From the NCBI GenBank assembly GCA_027485675.1, contig JAIXQP010000007.1:1-64000 (forward strand): 64,000 nucleotides of DNA, given 5' to 3'. Made by a program: the position numbers and the translations under genes. The notes under the pieces are model-generated. The model was given only the letters and a program-made list of their open reading frames with translations. It had not been told where the DNA came from and made no database searches. Of the stretch, positions 23,783 to 32,519 are shown in pieces. The DNA is from Terriglobales bacterium (lineage in GTDB: Bacteria; Acidobacteriota; Terriglobia; Bryobacterales; Bryobacteraceae). Each line of letters starts with the position of its first letter. Position 1 is the first letter of the stretch.

Positions 23783-24622
23783 ATTCACTTTTGCCCGAAT
23801 ATTCGCGAGCAATTTCGTCACGCGTTTCGCATCCGCCACCGAATCATTGACGCCGCCCAGCAACACGTATTCAAACGTGATGTGCTCCCGCGGTTTCAGC
23901 GGAAAAGCCCGGCAAACCTCTAATAAATCAGCCAGATGGTACTTCCGCGTGATCGGCATGATCTCCCGCCGCTGCTCTTCCGTCGAAGCGTTTAAAGAGA
24001 TCGCCAATTTCGGTCGAATATTTTCCTTGCCTAATTCTTCAATCTTGGGTATGATCCCACTAGTCGAAATTGTCATCCGGCGAGGCGAAAAACCAACGCC
24101 TTTATCGTCACAAATTATTTTTGTGGCCTTGATAACATTTTTCAAATTTAAAAGCGGTTCGCCCATTCCCATCATTACAATATTTACATGTTGGGAACGG
24201 GGATCCAGCCCGTGCTTACTACAGACGTAGAGGACCTGGCCGACGATCTCGCCGGCGCTGAGGTTCCGTTCGAGGCCCATCTTGGCGGTCAGGCAGAACT
24301 GGCAGTCCACCGGACAGCCCACTTGGGAGGAGATACAGAGGGTATCGCGTCGGTCGTCGGGCATGAGGACGGTTTCGACGGTCTTGCCATCTGATGGCAA
24401 GGAAAGGAGATACCGAGTCGTCCCGTCTGATGAGGTATAGGTCTCAGCGGCGCTGAGTGTCCCCACCGAGAGCCCGGCGCGCATTCCGATGGGGAGCGAA
24501 GTGACCCCATCGAGGGACTCGACGCGTTGCCGGTACAGGGCGTCGTAGAGTTGTTTAGCCCGGAAGACTGGGGCATCCCCCAGCGCCCCTTGCAGTTCCG
24601 TCAAATCCATTCCGAGCAACAT
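23594..24622 (-). CDS. rlmN: Dual-specificity 23S rRNA/tRNA adenine-C2 methyltransferase RlmN
   Basis: Radical-SAM enzyme that methylates C2 of A2503 in 23S rRNA (and A37 in some tRNAs), cytosolic. A 342-residue protein of normal length. The N-terminal accessory domain ([20 protein letters not shown]) is followed by the [4Fe-4S] motif CPVDCQFC near residue 104, [49 protein letters not shown] and [11 protein letters not shown]. Near the C-terminus ACGQLKK holds the methyl-carrying Cys. Start at 24622, with an alternative ATG four codons in. It is a monocistronic-looking housekeeping gene; its 3' end borders the truncated toxin. Confidence 0.96.
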   Translation of the reverse strand: MLLGMDLTELQGALGDAPVFRAKQLYDALYRQRVESLDGVTSLPIGMRAGLSVGTLSAAETYTSSDGTTRYLLSLPSDGKTVETVLMPDDRRDTLCISSQVGCPVDCQFCLTAKMGLERNLSAGEIVGQVLYVCSKHGLDPRSQHVNIVMMGMGEPLLNLKNVIKATKIICDDKGVGFSPRRMTISTSGIIPKIEELGKENIRPKLAISLNASTEEQRREIMPITRKYHLADLLEVCRAFPLKPREHITFEYVLLGGVNDSVADAKRVTKLLANIRAKVNLIALNPGPGIPYATPSDEKVALFHSTVMEKLPCFVRKPRGRDIYAACGQLKKMAAAEFVQIH

Positions 24623-24649
24623 CGTAATCCCAGTTTACCAATCCCACGA

Positions 24650-25720
24650 ACCCACCAACGAACCCACTAACCCACTCACCCCACCTCCCAGTACCACCAG
24701 CCAGCCCACCCCGCGACCAACCCCAACAGCACCCACCGCAAGCCCAAACCCCGCCCACCCTCCAACCAGCCCAACCGCCCCAGCCCCAAGTCACCGCCCC
24801 CCGCCCGACACAACCACCAAGCCTGCCCCGGCCTGCTCCAACAGTCCCACCGCAAGCCCAACCTCCGCACACCCTCCAACCACCAACCACCCCAGCCCCA
24901 AGTCACCGCCCCCGGCCCGGCACAACCAGCACTAACCGACAGCCAAACCCCGCACACCCTCCAACCAGCCCAACCACCCCAGCCACAAGCCACCCCCCCC
25001 CCGCCCGGCACAACCACCAAGCCCCCCCCGGCCAGCCCCAACAGTCCCACCGCAATCCCAACCTCCGCAAACCCTCCAACCACCCCAACCGCCCCAGCCC
25101 CAAGCCATCCCCCCCGCCCGACACAACCACAAAGACCACCCCGCTACCAACCCAACCAGCACTCACCGCAAGCCCAAACCCCGCACACCCTCCAACCACC
25201 AACCACCCCAGCCCCAAGTCATCGCCCCCGCCCGGCACAACCACCAAGACCACCCCCCGGCCAGCCCCAACAGTCCCACCGCAAGCCCAACCTCCGCAAA
25301 CCCTCCAACCACCAACCACCCCAGCCCCAACTAGCGAAACCAACATCGCCACCACCAAGGCCGCACAGCAACCCATGGTCTAGGCCCCCGCTGCGCCGCC
25401 AGAGACCGACCCGGCTCCCAGCACAACCGCCACCCGCCGCGGCGCGCCGGGGCATCGAGCCCCGGGCGCACCGCCAGACACTATCCCAATCCCGGAACCC
25501 CCAGCAACCCTGTCCGCAGCCGCCACACACTAGCGACCAGCCCTAACCAGCAACCACCGCAGGCACAAGCCCTCACACCCTCCAACCAGCCCAACCACCC
25601 CAGCCCCAAGCCCACGCCCGGCACAACGACCAAGACCACCCCGCTACCAACCCCAACAGCACCCACCGCAAGCCCAACCAGCGAAACCAACATCGCCACC
25701 ACCAAGGCCCGCACAGCAGG
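24650..25720. repeat. C-rich, strand-asymmetric imperfect tandem repeat array
   Basis: About 1.1 kb in which the plus strand is almost only C and A with few G and very few T. Imperfect units of roughly 85-120 bp recur, each carrying CCCTCCAACCA near its end (about 24758, 24872, 24957, 25072, 25178, 25300, 25578) and CCCCAGCCCCAAG soon after. Minus-strand frames read as Gly/Trp/Val/Arg repeats (GGWRVCGGWACGG and similar); these follow from the base repeat and do not look like a protein family. The minus strand is rich in GGG/GG runs and could form G-quadruplexes. Confidence 0.75.
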
Positions 25721-25980
25721 CCGTGGCCTAGCCCGCCGCTGCGCCGCCAGAGACCGACCCGGCTGCCAGCACAACCGCCACCCACCGCGGCGCGCCGGGG
25801 CATCGAGCCCCAGGCGCACCGCCAGACACGACCCCAATCCCAGTACCCCGCCGGATCGCCTCACCCACCCCATCAGCACCAGCCAGACAGCGTCCGAATC
25901 CCCAAACGCCCACCCACCGCGGCGCGCCGGGGCATCGAGCCCCGGGCGCACCGCCAGACACTATCCCAAGCCCGGAAGCC
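25336..25980. repeat. Repeat units carrying a GGGGCATCGAGCCCC palindrome (three copies)
   Basis: The palindrome occurs at 25449-25463, 25797-25811 and 25929-25943. The first two lie in a longer repeated block (offset 348 bp) that includes CCACCAAGGCC, GCGCCGCCAGAGACCGACCC and GCGCACCGCCAGACAC; the third copy shares only the right part. Each centre is a 5-bp GGGGC/GCCCC stem with a 5-base loop, extended by flanking GCGCC/GGCGC with a bulge. A fourth, inverted copy is at 32481-32495. This looks like a REP-type dispersed element. Confidence 0.7.
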
Positions 25981-26896
25981 CGCCCAAGCCCTTCGCCGTC
26001 GTCACCCCCCGCACGATCGCTTGCCCCACCACGTCCGCCGCCGCCACCCCCAGCGCGCTCAAGTTCACCGACTCCTCCCCCAACGACAACGCAATCACAA
26101 TGTCCCCGTCGCTCATCGTGTGCCCCGGACTCAACGCCCGCAACACCCCCCCCTGCGCCATCTTCGCCAACCGCGTCGCCCCCACCTTGCTCAACTTCGC
26201 GTTCGTCGCCACCACCACCAACGTCGTGTTCCCCCCCGTCAATCCGCCTTCCCTGCCCCCACGCATCAAGAGCTCCGTGTCCGCCAACTCCGAACTCGCC
26301 GGCGAATGCCGCGCCCCCGCCACCAACTTCCCCGTCCGCGGATCCCGCACATCCCCAAACGCGTTCACCACCGCCAACGCCGCCACCTTCACCTTCCCCA
26401 TCTCATGCCCCGCCGTTCCCACCCCTCCCTTCATCGCCTGCCCCATCCCAAACAACTTCCCCACCGTCGCACCCGTCCCCGCGCCCACACTCCCTTCCAC
26501 CACCGGCCCCGCCGTCGCCGCCTTCGCCGCCGCTACCCCCATCTCCCGCGTCGGCCGCACGTCGCTCCGCCCAATCCGCAGGTCAAACAGGATCGCCGAC
26601 GGCACAATCGGCACCCGCAGATCACCCACCGCAAACCCGACCCCCTTCTGCTCCAGATAGTTCCTCACCCCGCTCGCCGCCTCTAACCCAAACGCGCTCC
26701 CCCCCGAAAACACAATCCCATGCACCAGACCCGTCACATGCAGCGGGCTCATCGTGTCGAACTCCTGCGTCCCCGTCGCCGCCCCGCCAATGTCGACCCC
26801 GGCCACCGCCCCGCCCTCGCACAGAATCACCGTACACCCCGTCAACGCCTCGAAATCGGACGCGTGGCCTACCTTGATTCCCGGAATCTGAGTCAT
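25961..26896 (-). CDS. P1 family peptidase (DmpA/L-aminopeptidase-like)
   Basis: An N-terminal-nucleophile hydrolase of about 311 residues. ATG at 26896 (MTQIPGIKVGHASDFEALTG) is chosen because this is where the family begins; the open frame extends 23 codons further up. Motifs: VAGVDIGGAATGTQEFD, VHGIVFSGGSAFGLEAASG, VGAGTGATVGKLFG and GGNTTLVVVATNAKLSKVGA, where self-cleavage before the Asn-Thr-Thr segment would expose the nucleophile. The end of the gene, including the TAG at 25961-25963, falls inside the last copy of the REP-like unit, so the final few residues (GLPGLG) come from repeat sequence. It is divergent from mlaE. Confidence 0.88.
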   Translation of the reverse strand: MTQIPGIKVGHASDFEALTGCTVILCEGGAVAGVDIGGAATGTQEFDTMSPLHVTGLVHGIVFSGGSAFGLEAASGVRNYLEQKGVGFAVGDLRVPIVPSAILFDLRIGRSDVRPTREMGVAAAKAATAGPVVEGSVGAGTGATVGKLFGMGQAMKGGVGTAGHEMGKVKVAALAVVNAFGDVRDPRTGKLVAGARHSPASSELADTELLMRGGREGGLTGGNTTLVVVATNAKLSKVGATRLAKMAQGGVLRALSPGHTMSDGDIVIALSLGEESVNLSALGVAAADVVGQAIVRGVTTAKGLGGLPGLG

Positions 26897-26939
26897 CCCA
26901 CCAGAGTGGCACAACCCGCCTGTGCTAGCATCGAAACGG

Positions 26940-27698
26940 ATGCTGGACTGGCTGAAATCGCCCATCCTTACTTTTCAAGAGTTCGTAAACCTCGCCGGAC
27001 GCGCCTCACTCAACGCCTTCCGGCGTCCGTTTTATGGCCAGGACCTGGCGCTTCAGATGGATACCATCGGCGTCGGCAGCCTGCCCATCACGGTGCTCAT
27101 CGGATTCTTCTCCGGCGTCATCATGGCCCTGCAGATGTCCCGCGCCCTCTCGCAGTACGGCGCCACCGGCCAGGTCGGACAAATCACCGCCATCACCCTC
27201 GTCCGCGAAATGGGCCCGGTGCTCACCGCGCTGCTCATCGCCGGCCGCAACGCCTCCGGCATCGCCTCCGAACTCGGATCGATGAAGGTCTCCGAACAGA
27301 TCGACGCCATGCGCGCCCTCGGCACGGACCCCGTCAAGAAGCTCGTCACGCCCCGGCTCCTCGCCATGTGCATCACCCTCCCGCTGCTGACGATCATCGC
27401 GGACTTCGTCGGCATCGTCGGCGGGTACATGGTCGCCGTCCCCCTGCTCCGGCTGACGACCGGCTCCCAGTATTGGAACAACGCTTGGCGCTCGCTCGAA
27501 TACAACGACATCGCCCAGGGCCTCATCAAGCCCCTCCTGTTCGCCTTCATCATCGCTCTCGTCGGCTGCCTCTACGGCATGCGGACCAGCGGCGGCACTC
27601 AGGGTGTGGGCCGCGCGACCACGCAGGCCGTCGTCGTCGCCAGCGTCTGGATTTTTATCGTCACCGCGCTCGTTACGCGTATCTTTGTGAACCTCTGA
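26940..27698 (+). CDS. mlaE: MlaE/YrbE-type ABC transporter permease
   Basis: Inner-membrane permease of an MCE transport system that moves phospholipids between the membranes. From ATG 26940 it has 252 residues, normal for the family; a GTG at 26922 would add six. The N-terminal amphipathic interface helix is followed by about five membrane segments (SLPITVLIGFFSGVIMALQM, LLTIIADFVGIVGGYMVAV, PLLFAFIIALVGCLYG). Signature blocks include AITLVREMGPVLTALLIAGR, NASGIASELGSMKVSEQIDA and MRALGTDP. The stop TGA overlaps the mlaF ATG by one base. It begins the operon mlaE-mlaF-mlaD-hpnK. Confidence 0.93.
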   Translation: MLDWLKSPILTFQEFVNLAGRASLNAFRRPFYGQDLALQMDTIGVGSLPITVLIGFFSGVIMALQMSRALSQYGATGQVGQITAITLVREMGPVLTALLIAGRNASGIASELGSMKVSEQIDAMRALGTDPVKKLVTPRLLAMCITLPLLTIIADFVGIVGGYMVAVPLLRLTTGSQYWNNAWRSLEYNDIAQGLIKPLLFAFIIALVGCLYGMRTSGGTQGVGRATTQAVVVASVWIFIVTALVTRIFVNL

Positions 27699-28561
27699 TG
27701 CCGCGTAACGAAGCCAAAGAGCATCGCTGCATCCTCAAGTTCGAAGAAGTATCCGTCTACTTCGACCAGCCCGACCCGGTGCTCGACCGAGTCTCCTTCG
27801 AGATCTGGAGCGGCGAAACCCGGATCATCCTCGGCGCCGCCGGCTCCGGCAAAACCGTGATGATGAAAGTCGCCCTCGGCCTCCTCAAAGCCACCAGCGG
27901 ACGCGTCTCCGTTATGGGTCAAGACGTTACCGACTTCGACGAACGTCAATGGTACGAAGTCCGCTCCCATATCGGCGTCCTTTTCCAGGAGGGCGGACTG
28001 TTCGACTCCCTGACCATCGAAGAGAATGTCGCCTATCCGCTGCTCAATCAGGCCCGCTTCATGGTCGGCGGCAAAAAACCAACTCTCGATACCGTCCGCC
28101 CCGACGTCCAGGAAGCCCTGAATTTCGTCGAATTGGGCAATACTTTAAATAAATTTCCGTCAGAACTTTCCGGAGGAATGCGCCGCCGCGTCGGCATCGC
28201 GCGGGGTAGCGTCGCCGATCCCGACCTCTTCCTCTACGACTCTCCCACCGCTGGACTCGACCCCATTACGGCCAATACGATCATTGCTCTTTTGATCAAA
28301 GATCGCGAAATGCGGAACACCACCGCCGCCATCATCACCCACCGCTTCCAGGACGGGCATTTGCTGGCCAATTTCCGCTACAATCCGGAGAAGGATCGCC
28401 TCGAACGATTGCCCGCCAGTTCCCCCTTGCGAGAAAAAACCAAATTCATGGTGATGAAAGAAGGACGCCTCGTCTTCGAAGGCCGCGAAGCCGAACTCGA
28501 CGCATCCCTCGATCCCTATATCTCCAAGTTCTCCATGCATCCGGCAAAAAAAGTTTCCTAA
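27698..28561 (+). CDS. mlaF: MlaF-type ABC transporter ATPase
   Basis: A 287-residue cytosolic ATPase energising the MlaE permease. ATG at 27698 (MPRNEAKEHRCILKFEEVSV) overlaps the mlaE stop; the frame is open far upstream but only as mlaE shadow. Walker A is GAAGSGKTVMMKVALG near residue 45, the Q-loop VLFQEGGLFDSLTIEENVAY near 96, the signature ELSGGMRRRVGIARG near 155 and Walker B DLFLYDSPTAGLDPITANT near 174, followed by IITHRFQDG with the switch His. In Walker B the residue after Asp is Ser where most ABC ATPases have Glu (D-S-P-T). The C-terminal region is longer than in E. coli MlaF and may regulate it. Confidence 0.93.
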   Translation: MPRNEAKEHRCILKFEEVSVYFDQPDPVLDRVSFEIWSGETRIILGAAGSGKTVMMKVALGLLKATSGRVSVMGQDVTDFDERQWYEVRSHIGVLFQEGGLFDSLTIEENVAYPLLNQARFMVGGKKPTLDTVRPDVQEALNFVELGNTLNKFPSELSGGMRRRVGIARGSVADPDLFLYDSPTAGLDPITANTIIALLIKDREMRNTTAAIITHRFQDGHLLANFRYNPEKDRLERLPASSPLREKTKFMVMKEGRLVFEGREAELDASLDPYISKFSMHPAKKVS

Positions 28562-28577
28562 GAAAAAAATTTTCAAT

Positions 28578-29651
28578 ATGCCATCAGCCACCAAAGTCTC
28601 CTGGGCGCAACTTCGGGTCGGAGTCATGGCGTTTGTCGCGCTCGCCATCCTCTTCGTCCTCGTGTTCCTTTTGACCGGGAACAAGAATCTGTTCAGCAAA
28701 GAGGTGATGGTCTACACGCTGCTCGACGACTCGGCGGCGATTACGGAAGGTTCGGCGGTCCGGCTGAACGGTATTCTCATCGGCAAGATCTCCAAAGTCG
28801 GCCTGAGCGGAGAGAATACACCCAATCGAATCATTCGGTTAGAGCTGGCGATCGATGAAGACAAGCTGGGTTCGATTCCAGCGGATTCGATTGCCGCGGT
28901 GGGGGCGGAGAACCTGCTCGGCACGAAGTACATCAACATTAAGAAAGGTAAATCTCAAGCATCAGTGAAGGCTGGCGGTGAGATCAAGAGTCTGGACACG
29001 CGCGAGTTCCAGGACCTGGTGAACGCGGCTTACCCCTCGCTGCAGTCGTTGCAGAAGATCGTTGAGCGGGTCGATAACATCGTCGGGATGGTGGAAAAGG
29101 GCCAGGGTTCGATCGGCAAGCTACTCTCCGATGACGAGCTGTATCAGCGGTTGGTCAGCACGGTCGCGGAGGTGCAGAGCATCACGGCCAATCTCGGGAG
29201 CGGGCGCGGGACCATCGGCAAGCTGCTGAACGATGACGCCATCTACGAAGACTTGCGGACCACTCTCAAGAAGACGGATTTGCTGATTGACGACTTGCAG
29301 GCCGGCAAGGGCTCGGCGGGTAAACTGTTGAAGGACCCCGCGCTTTACGATGAGACCAAGCAGACCATCGCGGAGTTGCGGAAGACGATCGACGGGATCA
29401 ACCGCGGCGAAGGCACGGCCGGGAAGCTGATGAAGGACGAGGCGCTGTACAAGAACATGAATCAGCTGATCACTCGGCTCGATTCGGTGGTGGAGCGGCT
29501 GCAGAGCGGACAGGGCACGATGGGTCAACTGATGGTGAACCCGCAACTGTACGAGTCGATGAACGGCACGATGAAGGAGATGAACTCCTTCATGAAAGAC
29601 TTCCGGGCGAACCCGAAGAAGTTCCTGACGATTCAACTGAAGTTGTTCTAA
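28578..29651 (+). CDS. mlaD: MlaD/MCE-domain lipid-transport protein with C-terminal repeats
   Basis: A 357-residue periplasmic protein anchored by one N-terminal helix (VGVMAFVALAILFVLVFLLT, about residues 15-34). The MCE domain follows (YTLLDDSAAITEGSAVRLNG, then GILIGKISKVGL, ending near GTKYINI at about 120). After it come five degenerate units of about 34-38 residues with the core G-x-G-[ST]-x-G-K-L-[LM]-x-[DN]-x-x-[LI]-Y, at about 29097, 29205, 29305, 29404 and 29506; these are predicted long helices that may build the bridge across the periplasm. The start is 16 bp after mlaF and the stop overlaps hpnK by one base (TAATG). Confidence 0.9.
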   Translation: MPSATKVSWAQLRVGVMAFVALAILFVLVFLLTGNKNLFSKEVMVYTLLDDSAAITEGSAVRLNGILIGKISKVGLSGENTPNRIIRLELAIDEDKLGSIPADSIAAVGAENLLGTKYINIKKGKSQASVKAGGEIKSLDTREFQDLVNAAYPSLQSLQKIVERVDNIVGMVEKGQGSIGKLLSDDELYQRLVSTVAEVQSITANLGSGRGTIGKLLNDDAIYEDLRTTLKKTDLLIDDLQAGKGSAGKLLKDPALYDETKQTIAELRKTIDGINRGEGTAGKLMKDEALYKNMNQLITRLDSVVERLQSGQGTMGQLMVNPQLYESMNGTMKEMNSFMKDFRANPKKFLTIQLKLF

Positions 29652-30427
29652 TGGCCCGGCAGCTGGTGGTGAACGCCGACGATTTTGGGTTCACGCGGGA
29701 CGTGAACGCCGGAATTGTCGAGGCGCACCAGCGGGGTATCCTGACGGCGACGACGCTAATGGCGAACGGGGACGCGTTCGAGGACGCGGTGCGGCTGGCG
29801 GGGGAGAACCCGGGGCTGGACGTCGGGGTTCACCTGGTGCTGGTGGGGATGCCGGGGTTGCCGGCGACGCTCGCGGACTGCGTGACGGCGGTGTACGGGG
29901 GGCAGTTGGACGTCTACGCGGAGTTTGCCGGGCAGGTGAAGAAGATTCTGGCGGCGGGGATCCGGCCGACGCATCTCGACACGCATAAGCACACGCACCT
30001 GCTGCCGCCAGTGCTGCGGGCGGTCTGCACGGTGGCGGAGGAGTTTGGGATCGGCTGGGTTCGTTCTCCGGGAGACTTTCCGTTTGCGTACGGCCGGAAG
30101 GCGGCAGTGAGCGCCGTGATGCGATGGCGGCAGCGGGCCATGCGCCGGGCCATCGCGGAGGCGGGTCTGCGGACGACGGACTCCTTTACCGGCTTTGCGT
30201 GGACGGGTTCGTTTACCGAGAAGGAGCTCGGGAAGCTGATGCCGGCCCTGCCGGAGGGGTTGACGGAGTTGATGTGTCACCCCGGGAAGCTGGGGGGAGA
30301 GCTGGAGGGGGCGAACACACGGCTCAAAGGGAGCCGCGTGCAGGAGTTGCGAGCGCTGACGCATCCGGCGACAAGGGCGGCGGTGGAGGCGGCGGGGATC
30401 CAGTTGGTTCGTTTTCGGGAGTTATAG
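29651..30427 (+). CDS. hpnK: HpnK/ChbG-type carbohydrate deacetylase (YdjC family)
   Basis: A 258-residue metal-dependent deacetylase. It has RQLVVNADDFGFTRDVNAGI (metal-binding DD), LDVGVHLVLVG, THLDTHKHTHLLPPVLRAV (metal-binding His), WVRSPGD and ELMCHPGKLGGE near the C-terminus. This set fits the YdjC-like family; the closest named type is HpnK, encoded in many hopanoid clusters, where it deacetylates a hopanoid glycoside. No other hopanoid gene is in the window, so the substrate is uncertain. It is the last gene of the Mla-type operon (one-base overlap with mlaD), which supports a role in outer-membrane lipids. Confidence 0.82.
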   Translation: MARQLVVNADDFGFTRDVNAGIVEAHQRGILTATTLMANGDAFEDAVRLAGENPGLDVGVHLVLVGMPGLPATLADCVTAVYGGQLDVYAEFAGQVKKILAAGIRPTHLDTHKHTHLLPPVLRAVCTVAEEFGIGWVRSPGDFPFAYGRKAAVSAVMRWRQRAMRRAIAEAGLRTTDSFTGFAWTGSFTEKELGKLMPALPEGLTELMCHPGKLGGELEGANTRLKGSRVQELRALTHPATRAAVEAAGIQLVRFREL

Positions 30428-30431
30428 AGCA

Positions 30432-32459
30432 ATGAAATACCTGATGATGGTGGCGCTAGCGGTGATGACAGTACCTACGACACGAGTTGAGAAGGTGGTA
30501 GAGACGCTGCACGGGGTGGAGGTAGTGGACCCCTACCGGTGGCTCGAGAACCAGGAGGCGCCGGAGACGCGGGAGTGGCTCGCCGCGCAGGAGAAGTATG
30601 CGCGGTCCTGGATCGACGGAGCGCCGCGGCGGGCGGCGATTGAAAAGCGTCTCGAAGAGCTGATGCGGGTGGAGACGGTGTCGTTCCCGACGGTGCGAAA
30701 GAACCGGGTGTTCTTCACGCGCCGGGCGCCGGAGCAGAGTCAGCCGGTTTTGTATGTGCGGGAGGGGCTGGGAGGGACCGATCGGCTGCTGGTGGACCCG
30801 AACGCGCGGGGCGGGAGTATCTCGGTTTCGCTGCAGGCGGTTAGTCCGGACGGGTCGGTGTTGGCGTACGGGCTGCGGAAGGGCGGGGAGGACGAGACGG
30901 AGATGCAGTTGCTGGACGTGGCAACGGGCAAGGACGTGGGGGCGCGGCTGCCGCGGGCGCGGTACATGGGGGTGGAGATTGCGCCGGATAACCGGACGCT
31001 CTACTTTTCGAAGTTTGAGGTAAAGGGGCCCGGGATCTACCGGTACCAGGATGGGCAAGCGCCGGAGCGTTTGTTCGGGGATGGGTATACGCCGCAGAAC
31101 ATTATCGGCATCGACCTGTCGCCGAGCGGGAAGCGGCTGCTGTTGACGGTGATGCTGGGGTCGGCCGGGAGCAAGGACGAGGTGTATCTGATGGACCTCG
31201 GATCGAAGCAGGTGACGACGATCAACAAGGAGATCGACGCGCGGTTTCGGGGAACGTTTGCCGGGGAGGAGACGGTTGTCTTCACGACGAACTGGAAGGC
31301 GCCGCGGCAGCGGGTAGTGTCGGTGCCGGCGGCGGCGCCGGAGCTGGCGAAGGCGAAGGAGATTGTGCCGGAGACGGCATGGCAGTTGGAGAGTGCTTCG
31401 CTGGTGGGGGGACGGATTGCGCTGCAGTATCTCGAGAACGTGCAGTCGAAGGTGAAGTTTGTTGACTTACAAGGCAAGTTAGTGCGGGAGATGGCGGCGC
31501 CGGGGCTGGGGACGGCGTCGAATGTGTTTGGCGAGTGGACGAATGATACGGCGTTTTTGACTTACAGCTCGTTCTATCAGCCGAATACGATTTACTCGTA
31601 CTCGGTGAGTAAAGGGACGCAGACGGAGTTTGCGCGGGAGCGGACGCCGCTGGAGCGGCTGGACGTGAAGATGGAGCAGGTCTGGTACACGTCGAAGGAC
31701 GGGACGAAGGTGCCGATGTTCCTGGCGCACCGGCGGGACCGGAAGTTGGACGGGAACAATCCGACGTTGTTGACGGGGTACGGCGGCTTTACGCTGACGA
31801 TGACGCCGGGGTTTGCGCCGTGGGCGGCGTGGTGGATTGAGCATGGCGGGGTGATTGCGTTGCCGAGCTTGCGGGGCGGGAGCGAGTTTGGGGAGGCTTG
31901 GCATCAGGGGGGGATGCTGGGAAAGAAGCAGAACACGTTTGACGATTTCATTGGGGCGGCGGAGTGGTTGATTGCGAAGCGGTATACGCGGCCGGAGAAG
32001 CTGGCGATTCGGGGCGGGTCGAACGGGGGGTTGTTGGTGGGGGCGGCGATGACGCAGCGGCCGGAGTTATTCGGGGTGGTGGTTTGTTCGGTGCCGCTGC
32101 TGGATATGGTGCGGTATCACTTATTCAAGGTGGCGCGGTTTTGGGTGCCGGAGTATGGGTCGTCGGAGGATGCGGGGCAGTTTCGGACGATTTTGAGTTA
32201 CTCGCCGTATCAAAAGGTGAAGGATGGGGTGAAGTATCCGGCGACGATTTTGATTACGGGGGATTCGGATACGCGGGTGGACCCGTTGCATGCGCGGAAG
32301 ATGGCGGCGCGGCTGCAGGCGGCGACGGGTTCGGGGAAGCCGGTGATTCTGCACTATGACACGGAGGGGGGGCATACGCAGGGGTTGCCGCTGGGGAAGC
32401 GGGTGCGGAATTTAGCGGATGAGTTGGCGTTTGTGACGCAGCAGTTGGGTTGGGAGTAG
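30432..32459 (+). CDS. Prolyl oligopeptidase family protease (S9A)
   Basis: A 675-residue serine peptidase that cleaves short peptides after proline. The N-terminus (about 15 hydrophobic residues, MKYLMMVALAVMTVP) may be a signal peptide, so a periplasmic location is possible. After the family opening VEVVDPYRWLENQEAPETRE comes a seven-bladed propeller (about residues 75-400). The hydrolase domain carries the nucleophile in RGGSNGGLLVGAAM near residue 530, the Asp in GDSDTRVDPLHARKM near 615 and the His in TEGGHTQG near 647. All three catalytic residues are present. Length matches the family. It is 4 bp after hpnK, so it may be co-transcribed. Confidence 0.94.
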   Translation: MKYLMMVALAVMTVPTTRVEKVVETLHGVEVVDPYRWLENQEAPETREWLAAQEKYARSWIDGAPRRAAIEKRLEELMRVETVSFPTVRKNRVFFTRRAPEQSQPVLYVREGLGGTDRLLVDPNARGGSISVSLQAVSPDGSVLAYGLRKGGEDETEMQLLDVATGKDVGARLPRARYMGVEIAPDNRTLYFSKFEVKGPGIYRYQDGQAPERLFGDGYTPQNIIGIDLSPSGKRLLLTVMLGSAGSKDEVYLMDLGSKQVTTINKEIDARFRGTFAGEETVVFTTNWKAPRQRVVSVPAAAPELAKAKEIVPETAWQLESASLVGGRIALQYLENVQSKVKFVDLQGKLVREMAAPGLGTASNVFGEWTNDTAFLTYSSFYQPNTIYSYSVSKGTQTEFARERTPLERLDVKMEQVWYTSKDGTKVPMFLAHRRDRKLDGNNPTLLTGYGGFTLTMTPGFAPWAAWWIEHGGVIALPSLRGGSEFGEAWHQGGMLGKKQNTFDDFIGAAEWLIAKRYTRPEKLAIRGGSNGGLLVGAAMTQRPELFGVVVCSVPLLDMVRYHLFKVARFWVPEYGSSEDAGQFRTILSYSPYQKVKDGVKYPATILITGDSDTRVDPLHARKMAARLQAATGSGKPVILHYDTEGGHTQGLPLGKRVRNLADELAFVTQQLGWE

Positions 32460-32464
32460 GGATT

Positions 32465-32515
32465 GTTGCGGCGGTGGCGCGGGGCTCGATGCCCCGCGAC
32501 GCCGCGGCGGGGGAG
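32465..32515. repeat. REP-like palindromic element, inverted copy
   Basis: The minus strand reads CCGCCGCGGCG, then CGGGGCATCGAGCCCCG, then CGCCACCGCC, matching the three units at 25.4-25.95 kb. The palindrome core is 32481-32495; the stem here is a perfect 8 bp (CGCGGGGC/GCCCCGCG). It sits between the convergent prolyl oligopeptidase and DUF2075 genes, so it could also act as a transcription barrier. Confidence 0.65.
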
Positions 32516-32519
32516 AGGG

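Noticed and set aside
24555-25951. Gly/Trp-rich minus-strand frames in the C-rich array as repeat proteins
   Set aside because: Several frames are open at once, units are imperfect and out of register, and no signal or family motif is present; the pattern follows from the DNA repeat.
25336-25980. CRISPR array
   Set aside because: The repeats are long and diverged and the spacing irregular (348 and 132 bp); no cas genes are nearby.
26720-27697. Upstream extension of mlaF as one 613-residue protein
   Set aside because: The extra 326 residues are an Arg/His-rich reading of peptidase and mlaE DNA; ATG 27698 overlaps the mlaE stop and begins the ABC homology.
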